Source: Candidatus Thorarchaeota archaeon (GTDB taxonomy: Archaea > Asgardarchaeota > Thorarchaeia > Thorarchaeales > Thorarchaeaceae). Taken from it: a DNA stretch of 43,344 nt. Below the pieces are notes generated by a model. It searched no databases and was not told the DNA's origin. It worked only from the letters and a program-made list of their open reading frames with translations. Location: the NCBI GenBank assembly GCA_016840825.1, contig JAEORN010000125.1, positions 1-43,344 of the forward strand, given 5' to 3'. The stretch's first letter is position 1, and every line of letters starts with the position of its first letter. The position numbers were made by a program, and so were the translations under genes. Shown here piece after piece: positions 1-8,405 of this stretch.

Positions 1-1
1 A

Positions 2-169
2 AAAGAGTATCAAGATATTCTAAACGCAAGCGAACTGCTCTTCTTACCACCATTTCAAATGTGCATGGCTCATGTGTTCTTAGGCCAAGGCTTGAGTTGC
101 TCTGAAGTTATAGAAAAGGTAAATGTCGAGCTTGAACCTCTAGGGATTACCTTAAAGTGTAAATCATGA
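2..169 (+). CDS. C-terminal end of an unidentified gene (partial)
   Basis: An open frame runs from the window edge to TGA at 167-169, giving the last 55 residues of a protein that begins outside the window. The tail is a mix of hydrophobic and charged residues (it includes FLPPFQMCMAH and ends LKCKS). I do not recognise a family. It ends about 65 bases before the next gene, which has its own TATA-like sequence (ATTATATACT, 181-190), so the two are probably transcribed separately. Confidence 0.45.
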   Translation, partial: KEYQDILNASELLFLPPFQMCMAHVFLGQGLSCSEVIEKVNVELEPLGITLKCKS

Positions 170-234
170 AATCCCAAGCGATTATATACTAGGGCGTATC
201 TTGTGTTGTATTCTTGTAATAGGAGAACGGATAG

Positions 235-1311
235 ATGTCAAGTGCTTGGGAAAGACTAGCAACGGTTCTGGACAAGATCCCAAACAGCTATACTCATGTT
301 GACGATGATAGTCATATTGCTCTGTTGAAATGGATTTTCACAGAGGAAGAAGCTGAACTCGCAAGCAAGATGAAGCTTCGAGGAGAAACCGCTGAAGAGA
401 TGGGAGAGCGATTAGAGGAAACTCCGTCATATCTTACACCTCTCTTAGAAACCATGGCAAAGAAAGGACAGATTAGAGTATGGAATTCTAGCACAGGAAG
501 ACGTTATTGTCTGATACCATTCGCTGTTGGAATATGGGAAGAACAAGTAGGACGCATGGACAAGGATTTTGCCCAATTGACTGAAGACTATTTTAGAAAG
601 GGGAAAGGAGCAGGGTTATTCGATTCAGAACCAGCAATCATGAAGGTAATTCCAATTAATAGAACCATCAATACGGAACTGGAGATAAAACCGTATCAAG
701 TGGCTGAGAATCTAATCAACGACTCGAAATCATGGGGGGTTAGGGAATGTATCTGCAAGAAACAGCAGAATCTATTGGGAAATCACTGTGACTATCCAGA
801 AACTGTTTGTATAGTTCTAGGAAAGAAAGAAGATGCACTTGATGAGGATGAGCTAACCATCAAGCTCACTAGAGAAGAGGCGCTTGAGAAACTAAGAGAG
901 GCTGAGGATGCAGGATTGGTTCATTGCACAATGAATATACAAAGTGGTCATTTTTACATCTGTAATTGTTGCACTTGTTGTTGTCAAGTGCTTAGAGGTG
1001 TATCAGAAGCTGGTCAGCCATATGCCTATGTAAAATCTGATTACATAATATCGGTCGATGAGGATCTGTGTAGTGGATGTGAAACTTGTGTCGAAAGATG
1101 CCAATTCGATGCTCTTTCGGTACCAGATGATATCGTTACCATAGATAGTAACCGATGTATCGGCTGTGGAGTGTGTGCAGTGACATGCCCAGAAGAAGCG
1201 CTTTCGTTAATTGATAGACCAGGTGAAAGAAGAGATCCGCCAGAGAAGATCATGGACTGGATGACTGAGAAGGCGATGTCAAGAGGAGTGGATCCCTCAG
1301 AGCTTCTATGA
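235..1311 (+). CDS. Winged-helix / multi-cluster iron-sulfur protein with C-terminal 2[4Fe-4S] ferredoxin domain
   Basis: A 358-residue cytosolic protein. The N-terminal ~100 residues look like a winged-helix module (an AEEMGERLEE-type helix followed by a basic wing near 80-91). A middle region has scattered cysteines (C172, C174, C185, C192, C231) and the dense cluster CNCCTCCC at 243-250. The C-terminus is a classical double-cluster ferredoxin: C279-x2-C282-x2-C285-x3-C289 and C308-x2-C311-x2-C314-x3-C318. The ferredoxin part should carry two [4Fe-4S] clusters for electron transfer; the middle cysteines probably bind another metal or cluster. The ATG at 235 is preceded by AGGAGAA. The exact role is unknown: it could be an electron-transfer partner or a redox-responsive regulator. 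It is followed by the MCM-like gene on the same strand. Confidence 0.85.
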   Translation: MSSAWERLATVLDKIPNSYTHVDDDSHIALLKWIFTEEEAELASKMKLRGETAEEMGERLEETPSYLTPLLETMAKKGQIRVWNSSTGRRYCLIPFAVGIWEEQVGRMDKDFAQLTEDYFRKGKGAGLFDSEPAIMKVIPINRTINTELEIKPYQVAENLINDSKSWGVRECICKKQQNLLGNHCDYPETVCIVLGKKEDALDEDELTIKLTREEALEKLREAEDAGLVHCTMNIQSGHFYICNCCTCCCQVLRGVSEAGQPYAYVKSDYIISVDEDLCSGCETCVERCQFDALSVPDDIVTIDSNRCIGCGVCAVTCPEEALSLIDRPGERRDPPEKIMDWMTEKAMSRGVDPSELL

Positions 1312-1391
1312 AATTCGCGCCTACGATTCACGAGGTGCATATCTAGATAAGATAGACACAATAGAATATACAGTGTTAGTTGGTGCGAGAT

Positions 1392-2831
1392 ATGGATGCT
1401 GATGAGCTACTTACGAAGTATGGTTCGAGAATTGATCGGCTATACGATACAGTAGCATCAGTAGATGTTTTTGAAAGGCAATTCGGAGCGGAGCTGACTT
1501 CTTGGGAGCTACAACTTCAGGCACAATTTCAGGAGAGGAAAGGAGGAAAGAAACTTCACTATAGAGGATTCATTCACTATACCAACGATCCGTCAGTTAT
1601 TCTACTCAGCCCTAGTCCTTGGATTATAGATGGGATTTTCGTCTACTTTTCCAATTCAAAGGACATTCCCTCAGATGGTGCATTCATCGAGGTTGGAGGA
1701 AGATCGATTGTCATTCCTCGAATCCTAGAGAGGTCTCAAGAACTCGTTCGAGCAATTAGCGCAGATGACATCGTGATTGGTTCCCAAGATCTTACTTCAC
1801 AGGTCGCAGCACCTCCAAGATTGAGAGATCTTAGCTCTATGCTATTCGAGAATGTGGGAATGGCGAATGCAAGCAAGAGAGTCTTCAGCCAACTATATGT
1901 TTCAAGTCCACCAACGCTTGAGTCAATAGGCGGCCTTACTGCAGGGATTCAGGCAATAGCATCGGAAAGGCAGGTGAAAAAGCTCTTCAAATTCATGAGA
2001 GATGTTCTTCCACCCTCAATGCGATCGGCAAAGTGGAGTAGGAGAAATGTACAAGGAGTTTCTGTGGATACACCCAAACTCTGGCGTATGGAAGCAGGGC
2101 AAATCAGCCTAAAACGAATCGAAACCCTCTGCATTAAGCGAAAAGATCCTTCCGGTTTCAGAGAGGTATCTCTTGCAGCTCTAACTGAAGCCTCAACAGG
2201 TATGTTACCTGATGTCCCAATAGCCCTTGCTACTGAGGACTTTTGGGTAGAAAGTGGAAATGCAAGAAGTTATCGTTTGCCTATAATTAAGGCAGCTATC
2301 ACATATCAGCTAATTACTCCGGAGATCAGCAAACGAAGCCTTGAATCAGGAATGGCCTACATTGAAGAACGCTTAGAAATTATGAGAGAGAGCTTTGGAT
2401 TAAATGATGAATCGTTAGCACGAGGGAGAATCCTTGATGCGGATGTAATGGGAAAGCCTCTCAGTGCTGTTAAATTAGCACGGGCTTCTGCAAGAGCAGC
2501 TTGGGAAACAAAATTAGCTTCGAAAGACATCAAGAAAGCATGGAACGATATTCTTGAGCCAGCTCTCAAGGAGTATATCGAAATCGCAGAAATCAAAGGT
2601 GACGCTGCATCCAAATGGGGTAAAGAAACCCGCTTGGATAGCTACAATACAAAGGTTCTCCGTGCCCTTCAAAAGCTAGATTCAGGAAGGAAGGGCAGCC
2701 CCGGTCCCACGCTTGATGAGATCGCTCAGGAAGCTGGAGTTGAGAAGCACGAGACTGCCCAAACTCTCCATCAAATGAAGGATGATGGAATTGTGTATGA
2801 ACCAAGATTGGGTCATTACAGGCTTGTCTAA
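1392..2831 (+). CDS. MCM-like protein lacking ATPase motifs (hypothetical)
   Basis: About 479 residues from ATG 1392, which has GGTG six bases upstream; in-frame TTG 1380 and GTG 1383 are alternatives. The C-terminal half resembles the end of an archaeal MCM helicase. There is a helical stretch with TPEIS and a downstream MRE, then an AAA+ lid-like helix pair (SAVKLARASAR followed by SKDIKKAW), then a winged helix ending in GIVYEPRLGHYRLV, the usual way MCM proteins end. The N-terminal ~130 residues could be an OB-like fold. No Walker A (GxxxxGKS/T), Walker B or arginine-finger motif is visible, so it should not hydrolyse ATP. The MCM relationship is my inference from the C-terminal pattern; it could be an unrelated lineage-specific winged-helix protein. 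Confidence 0.6.
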   Translation: MDADELLTKYGSRIDRLYDTVASVDVFERQFGAELTSWELQLQAQFQERKGGKKLHYRGFIHYTNDPSVILLSPSPWIIDGIFVYFSNSKDIPSDGAFIEVGGRSIVIPRILERSQELVRAISADDIVIGSQDLTSQVAAPPRLRDLSSMLFENVGMANASKRVFSQLYVSSPPTLESIGGLTAGIQAIASERQVKKLFKFMRDVLPPSMRSAKWSRRNVQGVSVDTPKLWRMEAGQISLKRIETLCIKRKDPSGFREVSLAALTEASTGMLPDVPIALATEDFWVESGNARSYRLPIIKAAITYQLITPEISKRSLESGMAYIEERLEIMRESFGLNDESLARGRILDADVMGKPLSAVKLARASARAAWETKLASKDIKKAWNDILEPALKEYIEIAEIKGDAASKWGKETRLDSYNTKVLRALQKLDSGRKGSPGPTLDEIAQEAGVEKHETAQTLHQMKDDGIVYEPRLGHYRLV

Positions 2832-2834
2832 AGT

Positions 2835-3434
2835 CTATTCGAATGCTGCCCAGAATTCGTCAGGTTCCTGACCTTCTTCAATGAGTTCTATCTCTTGTAC
2901 TCCGACTCTCTCAGCGTCATATCGTCTGGCAATCATAGTACCATCGAATTTCTCTCTGGCACTTGCATCCTGGCCACGCCAGACAAAGATATCTTCCCAA
3001 GTATCAAGCACAAAGACATCGTCACTTTTCAACGAACTTCTTTCAAGTGGAACTTCAGCAAAGAAAGTCTCATCACCCTCATGATGAACACGCCACAGCT
3101 TGAATTCATGAGTTTCTAAGTGAACCTTCTTCAAGATACCAGCGGTATCCTCATCAGTAAGACGAAAATCATCGAAAAGGGCCTTGAATGCTTCTGGCTC
3201 TTGTCCACCATCGATATGATCGATATCGGCATGTCCTTGTCGTGCAGTATCTTTGAAGACGGCCTCTGCAGCGGCAAGGAATTTCTCATCAACAGAGCTA
3301 TTCGGTCCAATCCAGATGTATATCTTGACACCTGCATCGACCAGATAGCAATCTCCTCTGCCAAAGGCACCTGGATCCTTCATCTTGACCAAGTTGCCTT
3401 TCTGAATGTGAAATACTGTGGGTTCTCGTACCAT
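2835..3434 (-). CDS. Two-domain gelsolin-like protein (Asgard actin regulator)
   Basis: 199 residues made of two tandem gelsolin/ADF-fold repeats and nothing else. Repeat 1 (about 10-95) has the core GDCYLVDAG...IYIWIG followed by a helix; repeat 2 (about 108-199) has DDVFVLDTWEDIFVWRG. Both end with the DGGQEP / EEGQEP-x-EF(K/W)A motif typical of gelsolin repeats. Asgard two-domain gelsolins are known to bind and regulate actin in a calcium-dependent way; that function is transferred by family. The acidic residues after the IWIG/VWRG strands fit calcium binding. The ATG at 3434 follows AGGAG at good spacing, with TTTATAG (near 3471-3481) as a TATA candidate. It is monocistronic and convergent with the MCM-like gene (3 bases between stops). 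Confidence 0.93.
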   Translation of the reverse strand: MVREPTVFHIQKGNLVKMKDPGAFGRGDCYLVDAGVKIYIWIGPNSSVDEKFLAAAEAVFKDTARQGHADIDHIDGGQEPEAFKALFDDFRLTDEDTAGILKKVHLETHEFKLWRVHHEGDETFFAEVPLERSSLKSDDVFVLDTWEDIFVWRGQDASAREKFDGTMIARRYDAERVGVQEIELIEEGQEPDEFWAAFE

Positions 3435-3613
3435 TGCTATAATCTCCTGAAGATTGCGATAGTCAACTTTCTCTATAAACTAAAGTAGGATATAGGTCAG
3501 GTCAATCCTTAGGGGATTTAGGTAGCTTGAAGATGCCAGCATGGGATTCGGTTGGTGGATGATACCTTTCATGTAGCGTAAAAACCCATTTTCCAGTTAG
3601 TCCTTCGAATAAT

Positions 3614-3656
3614 GTTCATCATCAACCAAATTTACAATTGGATACGAGTGATGAAC
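3614..3656. repeat. Inverted repeat in the gelsolin upstream region
   Basis: GTTCATCA (3614-3621) is the exact reverse complement of TGATGAAC (3649-3656), with a 27-base spacer that itself contains CCAA...TTGG. It lies between the 3' end of the minus-strand surface-protein gene (stop at 3720) and the gelsolin gene (start 3434). It could be an operator, a terminator hairpin for the upstream gene, or a small structured RNA. Nothing else in 3435-3719 looks coding. Confidence 0.4.
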
Positions 3657-3719
3657 GCTGAATATAGCTGTTCTTCTCTAGGATTTTCCAGAGTCAGAGT
3701 AGCACAGTAAATTGCGGAA

Positions 3720-4625
3720 TTATGCAGGTCTAGATACTTTCCATTTTGCGACCACGATCAATACTACCGCAATCGCCACAGCACTTCCAGAGATTATTAC
3801 AATTGAAACGAAATCGAGAGTTTCTGGAGATGCAGGACGCGTTTCTGGTGATGCCTCAATTAACCATCGAGAGACCTGTAATAGTAGATCCCATTCTGAT
3901 TCTGGATCATTTAGCTCATCGTGAAATGTTGTGCCATCTCTATCATTATCTTCCTCATATTCAGGGTGGGGACTGGAGAGAAAGACTGTTCCATTCTGGT
4001 ATTCAAAGGCGACCATGCCAGCTTTGTCATTGTAATCATAGGTGGCAATAGTATGTATAGAAAATCCCTCGTCTGGAACGAAGTATTGAGAAGCATAATA
4101 CATAGTCGTAACATTCTCCGGGCAATTCGAGAGATCAGGTCCAGTTGAGGATTGGTTGACATGCATTGTTGTCATATGTATTACTTCACCTGGTTCAAGC
4201 ACTTGGTTCATAGCACCATTGAAGAAATGCATGAAATTGGCCCCAAATGTGGCTCCACCGCAGATTCCAAAGAACGAACCACCTGTGGTAACGAAATCCT
4301 TGATTTTCTCTTTTCCTTCCGAATCGAGTTCTATATTACATGTAGTTTCTGAACCACCTGGAACAACAAGAATATCATATTCGTAAAGAGCGTCATTTTG
4401 GATTTGATCTGCCGTTACATTTCCAACTGTTGCATTCATCCACTCAAACATCTTGGTAAGAGCAGTTTGACTAGAACTCATCACACCCAAGCCATCATAT
4501 ACGGCAACATTGACTCCCGTTAGATCATCATATTCAGTTTGTCCTTGAGTTGTCATAGGCGATACAGAAATCATGCATAGAATCAGGATGAGCAATATGC
4601 TCTTCACCCTTTGAGGACATGACAT
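3720..4625 (-). CDS. Secreted, membrane-anchored BPL_N-type glutamine-amidotransferase-like protein
   Basis: About 301 residues from ATG 4625, which has GAGGTGG nine bases upstream (GTG 4643 is an alternative). A signal peptide (VKSILLILILCMISVSP) leads into a class-I glutamine-amidotransferase-like domain resembling the N-terminal domain of biotin-protein ligase. The strand LVVPGGS is followed by the nucleophile elbow GICGGATFGA, and later SSPHPEYEED supplies the His and Glu, so a Cys-His-Glu triad appears complete. A C-terminal transmembrane helix (VSIVIISGSAVAIAVVLIVV) and a short KWKVSRPA tail anchor it with the enzyme domain outside. Many NxS/T sequons fit glycosylation. The substrate is unknown; peptidase or amidase activity is plausible for this fold. 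A second surface protein lies upstream on the same strand. Confidence 0.82.
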   Translation of the reverse strand: MSCPQRVKSILLILILCMISVSPMTTQGQTEYDDLTGVNVAVYDGLGVMSSSQTALTKMFEWMNATVGNVTADQIQNDALYEYDILVVPGGSETTCNIELDSEGKEKIKDFVTTGGSFFGICGGATFGANFMHFFNGAMNQVLEPGEVIHMTTMHVNQSSTGPDLSNCPENVTTMYYASQYFVPDEGFSIHTIATYDYNDKAGMVAFEYQNGTVFLSSPHPEYEEDNDRDGTTFHDELNDPESEWDLLLQVSRWLIEASPETRPASPETLDFVSIVIISGSAVAIAVVLIVVAKWKVSRPA

Positions 4626-4792
4626 TCTAATTATCCACCTCACCTGAAATCACCCATAAATGCTTCAATAAATGTCTAGTTAAATTAACTAGGTCAACGC
4701 AACACTTAGGACGTTTCATATCTGTCAGATTGCTATATTTAGCATCGCATCAAGTACTTCACCATTACTACTGCAACTACGAGGGTATATGA

Positions 4793-4830
4793 AATTAAAA
4801 AAGAGTGAGAGGTCTCCGCATGCGGAGCCC
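4793..4830 (-). terminator. Hairpin plus U-run terminator of the surface-glycoprotein gene
   Basis: A perfect 14-base palindrome CTCCGCATGCGGAG (4814-4827) is flanked by GG/CC. On the minus strand, a few bases further on, comes a run of T (complement of AAAAAAG near 4798-4804). It starts 12 bases after the stop of the gene at 4842. The arrangement fits an intrinsic-type terminator. Confidence 0.7.
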
Positions 4831-4841
4831 CTGCACAGAAA

Positions 4842-6209
4842 TTAAGGAACTCCTTTTTTCTTTAGGACAAAGAAACTAACGAGTACTACGCCAATCACTG
4901 CACTCAGACCAACAGTAAGATAGATTTCCATTGGAATCACGGGATTCTCCGGTTCCATAACGGTCACCCACATTGTGTATGCATCATAATTGCCAGACTC
5001 ATCAAAGACCATTATTGTAACATTGTAGGTTCCGATATTTAGTTGGTCAAGAAACACAACTACTGTTTCAGATACTGCATGATACGTACCTTCTTCGTAT
5101 AAAGAGCCATTGACGTAAACCACGAAATAATCCAGATATGCATCAGAGGCGGTCCAAGTGATATTATTCCCAGTTGTCCCATTTGTCCAGAAACCAGTAG
5201 ATTCAATCTCCTCTATTACGGGTGATGTTGTATCAACAACAGTAACGACAACAGTATCAGAGGCATTATTACCACTTCCATCGTATAGAATCAAAGTAAT
5301 TGCCCATTCACCTTTTAATAGACTGCCACTATAAGTGATGTTTTCACCATTCCAGTCCTCTGTGATCTGTGTCACTCCATCCACTTGTATCTTGTATTCA
5401 GCGGGATCAAGATCGCTACATATCCAGTCTATTTCTACATCTCCAGAGCCCTCTGAAACTTCTTTATCATCTGGGCTAGAGATGCTAGGATGGGTAGTAT
5501 CATCAACAGTAACCCAAACTGTATCAGTTGCGTTGTTGTTGTAGGTATCTGATACTAGAAGCGTGAAGTTATACTTACCCAACTCCAAGTCGGCCAGGTC
5601 GTGAGCGATTTCATCATGAGTTGAATTCCAAGTCCCAGTGGAAACTTGGGTCCCATTTCTATAAATCCAATACAGAGCGGGATAGTCCCAATCTTGGTAT
5701 TCATCCAGTTCCCAAGTAATACTTCCTGCATTCATGAACTCCTTCGTCATGTCAGATGGACTACTGATTGATGGCGCAGTAGTATCAATAAACGTGAGAA
5801 GTGTCGTGGACTGATTGTCATAACCGCTGTCGTCTCTAATGTACATTGTATAGTTGACAGTGACAGGATCTCTTAATCCTACGGTGTAATTTACGTATAC
5901 ACCATTCGACCATGTGTCAGTATCTACGATTGCTCCATCTTCATACAATGTATAATCTAGAGGAAATGCATCATCAAACAGCCACTGTAAGGTGAGATTG
6001 TCCTTCTGGGCCTCATAAGTTCCATTCTCCGGAGCTTCAACTATGTTGGGAGGTGTAAAATCAATCTTGATAGCTAGATTGTAATCAGTGCCATCCAAAT
6101 CTGAGGGCACTGTTTCTGCTGACATATCGGTGATAGGATAGTTACATCCTAAGGACAGCAGAAATACAAAGAACATAGAAACTAGGAATACCTCTGTTTT
6201 TCTCTTCAG
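4842..6209 (-). CDS. Surface glycoprotein with four Ig-like repeats and C-terminal membrane anchor
   Basis: Secreted repeat protein. At least four Ig/cadherin-like beta repeats of ~90 residues are separated by D(T/D)T(A/T/S)P(S/V)I linkers, and each repeat ends in a [VT]x[VT]xVTV-like strand. Many NxS/T sequons are present. A C-terminal transmembrane helix (EIYLTVGLSAVIGVVLVSFFVL) is followed by KKKGVP. The first in-frame ATG is at 6176, but it would start inside the hydrophobic core. Extending 11 codons to a CTG at 6209 restores a full signal peptide (KRK then FLVSMFFVFLLSL) and places the start exactly 7 bases after a strong AGGAGG (6217-6222); I use that start. Probable role: cell envelope or adhesion. 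A terminator follows, so it is probably transcribed separately from the amidotransferase-like gene downstream. Confidence 0.85.
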   Translation of the reverse strand: MKRKTEVFLVSMFFVFLLSLGCNYPITDMSAETVPSDLDGTDYNLAIKIDFTPPNIVEAPENGTYEAQKDNLTLQWLFDDAFPLDYTLYEDGAIVDTDTWSNGVYVNYTVGLRDPVTVNYTMYIRDDSGYDNQSTTLLTFIDTTAPSISSPSDMTKEFMNAGSITWELDEYQDWDYPALYWIYRNGTQVSTGTWNSTHDEIAHDLADLELGKYNFTLLVSDTYNNNATDTVWVTVDDTTHPSISSPDDKEVSEGSGDVEIDWICSDLDPAEYKIQVDGVTQITEDWNGENITYSGSLLKGEWAITLILYDGSGNNASDTVVVTVVDTTSPVIEEIESTGFWTNGTTGNNITWTASDAYLDYFVVYVNGSLYEEGTYHAVSETVVVFLDQLNIGTYNVTIMVFDESGNYDAYTMWVTVMEPENPVIPMEIYLTVGLSAVIGVVLVSFFVLKKKGVP

Positions 6210-6216
6210 TTTTAAT

Positions 6217-6222
6217 CCTCCT
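6217..6222 (-). promoter_or_regulatory. Shine-Dalgarno AGGAGG pointing to a CTG start
   Basis: On the minus strand AGGAGG is followed by seven bases and then CTG at 6209-6207. No ATG, GTG or TTG lies in frame between here and 6176, while the 11 intervening codons encode the basic n-region of a signal peptide. The ribosome binding site therefore decides in favour of a non-standard start. Confidence 0.6.
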
Positions 6223-6348
6223 CTATTTGCGTGCTTTTACCAAAACGATTGGTCTAGCATAAGCCAGTAGAAAGTACATGAACGTCAGTTTGAAAGATAT
6301 ATATCATTTCTGATAATTCATTTAAGAGCAGAAGTTTGAGAAAATGAT

Positions 6349-7155
6349 ATGCCTGAACTTCCGGAATTGGAAGCTATTGCTGTCAAGCTTTCAGAGAATC
6401 TAGTTGGCACAAGAATATCCGTTGCAACTGTCTACGATCACATCATCATCTATGGTTCTACAGTAGAGGATTTCGAGGATTCAGTAAAGAACCAATCATT
6501 CGAAGCGTTCAGAGCTGACGGGAAGTTCCTCATCTGCAACCTTTCGAATAATATCGAGATTGTGATCAATCCAATGCTAACAGGGAGGATTCGATTGGCA
6601 CGGATTCCTCGGAAGCCAATCAAAGAAGATGCGCTAGCACTCTTGATAGATGAAAGGTCTCTTTGGTACAGCGATAGGAAACGAATGGGAAGGGTCTATC
6701 TAATAATGGATAGTGATTACTCTAAAGTCGCAGAGTTTTCAGGGAGGGGACCATCAGCGTTGGACCCTGATTTAACACTTGATATCTTCAAACAAAGGAT
6801 ACGCAAGCATAATGGGCAAATCAAGAATGTCTTACGAAATCAGAGATTTGTCAAAGGCATTGGCAATGCATATGCTGATGAGATCCTCCTCTTCGCAGGA
6901 ATCCTCCCATTCAGAAAGAGATTCTCCTTGTCAGAGGAAGAGGTAGAGAATCTTTACGAGGCGATGAATAAAATCCTTAGCAAGTTCAAAGAGATACTGA
7001 TGAAACGACCAATAAACGAGATTGCATTGGAGAAACGAGATTTTCTAATGATACATGGAAAGCACAAAGGTATTTGCCCTCTCTGTGGAAACAGAGTTTC
7101 TGAGGTCACTGCGAACCGATTCAAGACGAATTTCTGCCAAACCTGCCAAAAATAG
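6349..7155 (+). CDS. Formamidopyrimidine-DNA glycosylase / endonuclease VIII family
   Basis: 268 residues, the usual Fpg/Nei length. It starts MPELPELE, so after Met removal Pro is the N-terminal catalytic residue followed by the catalytic Glu. A lysine in ADGKF corresponds to the conserved beta-hairpin Lys. The helix-two-turn-helix is at about 165-185 (VKGIGNAYADEILL), and a C-terminal zinc finger has CPLC...FCQTCQ. It excises oxidised bases and nicks at abasic sites in base excision repair. A TATA-like AGATATATATC lies at 6295-6305. I cannot tell Fpg from Nei specificity from sequence alone. It is divergent from the surface glycoprotein. Confidence 0.93.
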   Translation: MPELPELEAIAVKLSENLVGTRISVATVYDHIIIYGSTVEDFEDSVKNQSFEAFRADGKFLICNLSNNIEIVINPMLTGRIRLARIPRKPIKEDALALLIDERSLWYSDRKRMGRVYLIMDSDYSKVAEFSGRGPSALDPDLTLDIFKQRIRKHNGQIKNVLRNQRFVKGIGNAYADEILLFAGILPFRKRFSLSEEEVENLYEAMNKILSKFKEILMKRPINEIALEKRDFLMIHGKHKGICPLCGNRVSEVTANRFKTNFCQTCQK

Positions 7156-7224
7156 TAGTTCGATATACTAATGAGCATGAACAACATTGAACTGAACACT
7201 ACTTAGTTCAAGGAAGATATTGCG

Positions 7225-8400
7225 ATGGACCAGTGGGAGAAGGATTTCCTTAAGGATATTGTGAAGTTTGATACGAACAGTGATGAGAAAAAGAATTACC
7301 TCGAATGCTCAAGAGAGATTGAGAGATACTGCAAAGAAGCGGGATTGCAGGTAGAGGTCTTCGATTCTGAGCATGATGGAAAACCTCAGCCAAATGTAGT
7401 CGCTACCTTGGATGCTGGTGCAAAAAGGACTGTACTTCTTTGTACACATTATGATGTTGTACCAGCAGGTGAGACAGAATCTTGGAAATACCCTCCATTC
7501 GATACCACGATTAAGGGCGACAAAATTTATGGTAGAGGCGTAACTGACAACAAAGGAAACGTTGTAGCGTGCGTTGCAGCGGCTAAGGAATTGCTCTCAA
7601 GAAACTCATCAAAGGTGAATATTAAGATTCTAATCAGCCCCAATGAAGAGATTGGAGGCGTCTGGGGTATTGACTATCTTATGAACGGGCCACCAAAGAT
7701 ACGTGGTGACTTTGCACTGGTTATTGACTCAAGTCCAACCTATGTCAGCATAGGTGCTAGTGGAGTTGTTTCAGGAACGATGACCGTCCTTGGTACTCAA
7801 GGACATGCAGGATACCCCTTCAAATTTGCAAATGCGATTCACCTGTCTATACCCCTTATGCAGGTAATGTTAGATTATGTTGATATACGTCGGAAGGTCG
7901 AATCCAAATTCCCAGCTCCAGCAGGTAGCCCTCATCAAACACTTTGGGGAAGATTCTCCATGACAATTTACAAAGCAGGCAGCAAAACTAACACTATACC
8001 AGGAAAAGCTGAGATTTCCTTTGATTGCAGAACAATACCTGAGGAGGATGTCGAAGCTGTTGCCAAGAACCTCACAGAGTTCTTCGAGAAGGCAAAGGAG
8101 GAAACGGGAGTCGAAGCGACTCTTGATTTTATCACAAAACATGCGGGATGGGGATCTGATCCCGAGAACGGGTTCATCAAAACATTTCATGCTGCTGTGA
8201 ATGAAATCTCGGAAACGGAGATTCCTCTCTCAGCAGACTTGGGTGGTAACGACGGGAGCTATTTCACAACTCATGGCATACCCACAGCATGCTTTGGCAC
8301 AATCGCGAACGATAGTAATTTCCATGGTATTGACGAGTGGCTGTCAATCAAGGACTATGAAAAAGTCAAGACTGCCATAATTCGCTTTGCAGAGATGTGA
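7225..8400 (+). CDS. M20-family zinc metallopeptidase (ArgE/DapE/carboxypeptidase type)
   Basis: 391 residues, full length for the family. Metal-site motifs are present in order: THYDVVP (about 74-80), GRGVTDNKG with the bridging Asp (about 107-115), the catalytic NEEIGG (about 139-144), VIDSS, and a late FHGIDEW His. The dimerisation/lid domain lies about 170-290. It hydrolyses an amide bond in an acylated amino acid or peptide, in the cytosol; the exact substrate cannot be assigned. The ATG at 7225 has AAGGAAG eight bases upstream. The next gene abuts the stop, which suggests cotranscription with the LLM oxidoreductase and the nucleotide pyrophosphatase. Confidence 0.9.
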   Translation: MDQWEKDFLKDIVKFDTNSDEKKNYLECSREIERYCKEAGLQVEVFDSEHDGKPQPNVVATLDAGAKRTVLLCTHYDVVPAGETESWKYPPFDTTIKGDKIYGRGVTDNKGNVVACVAAAKELLSRNSSKVNIKILISPNEEIGGVWGIDYLMNGPPKIRGDFALVIDSSPTYVSIGASGVVSGTMTVLGTQGHAGYPFKFANAIHLSIPLMQVMLDYVDIRRKVESKFPAPAGSPHQTLWGRFSMTIYKAGSKTNTIPGKAEISFDCRTIPEEDVEAVAKNLTEFFEKAKEETGVEATLDFITKHAGWGSDPENGFIKTFHAAVNEISETEIPLSADLGGNDGSYFTTHGIPTACFGTIANDSNFHGIDEWLSIKDYEKVKTAIIRFAEM

Positions 8401-8405
8401 AGAAA

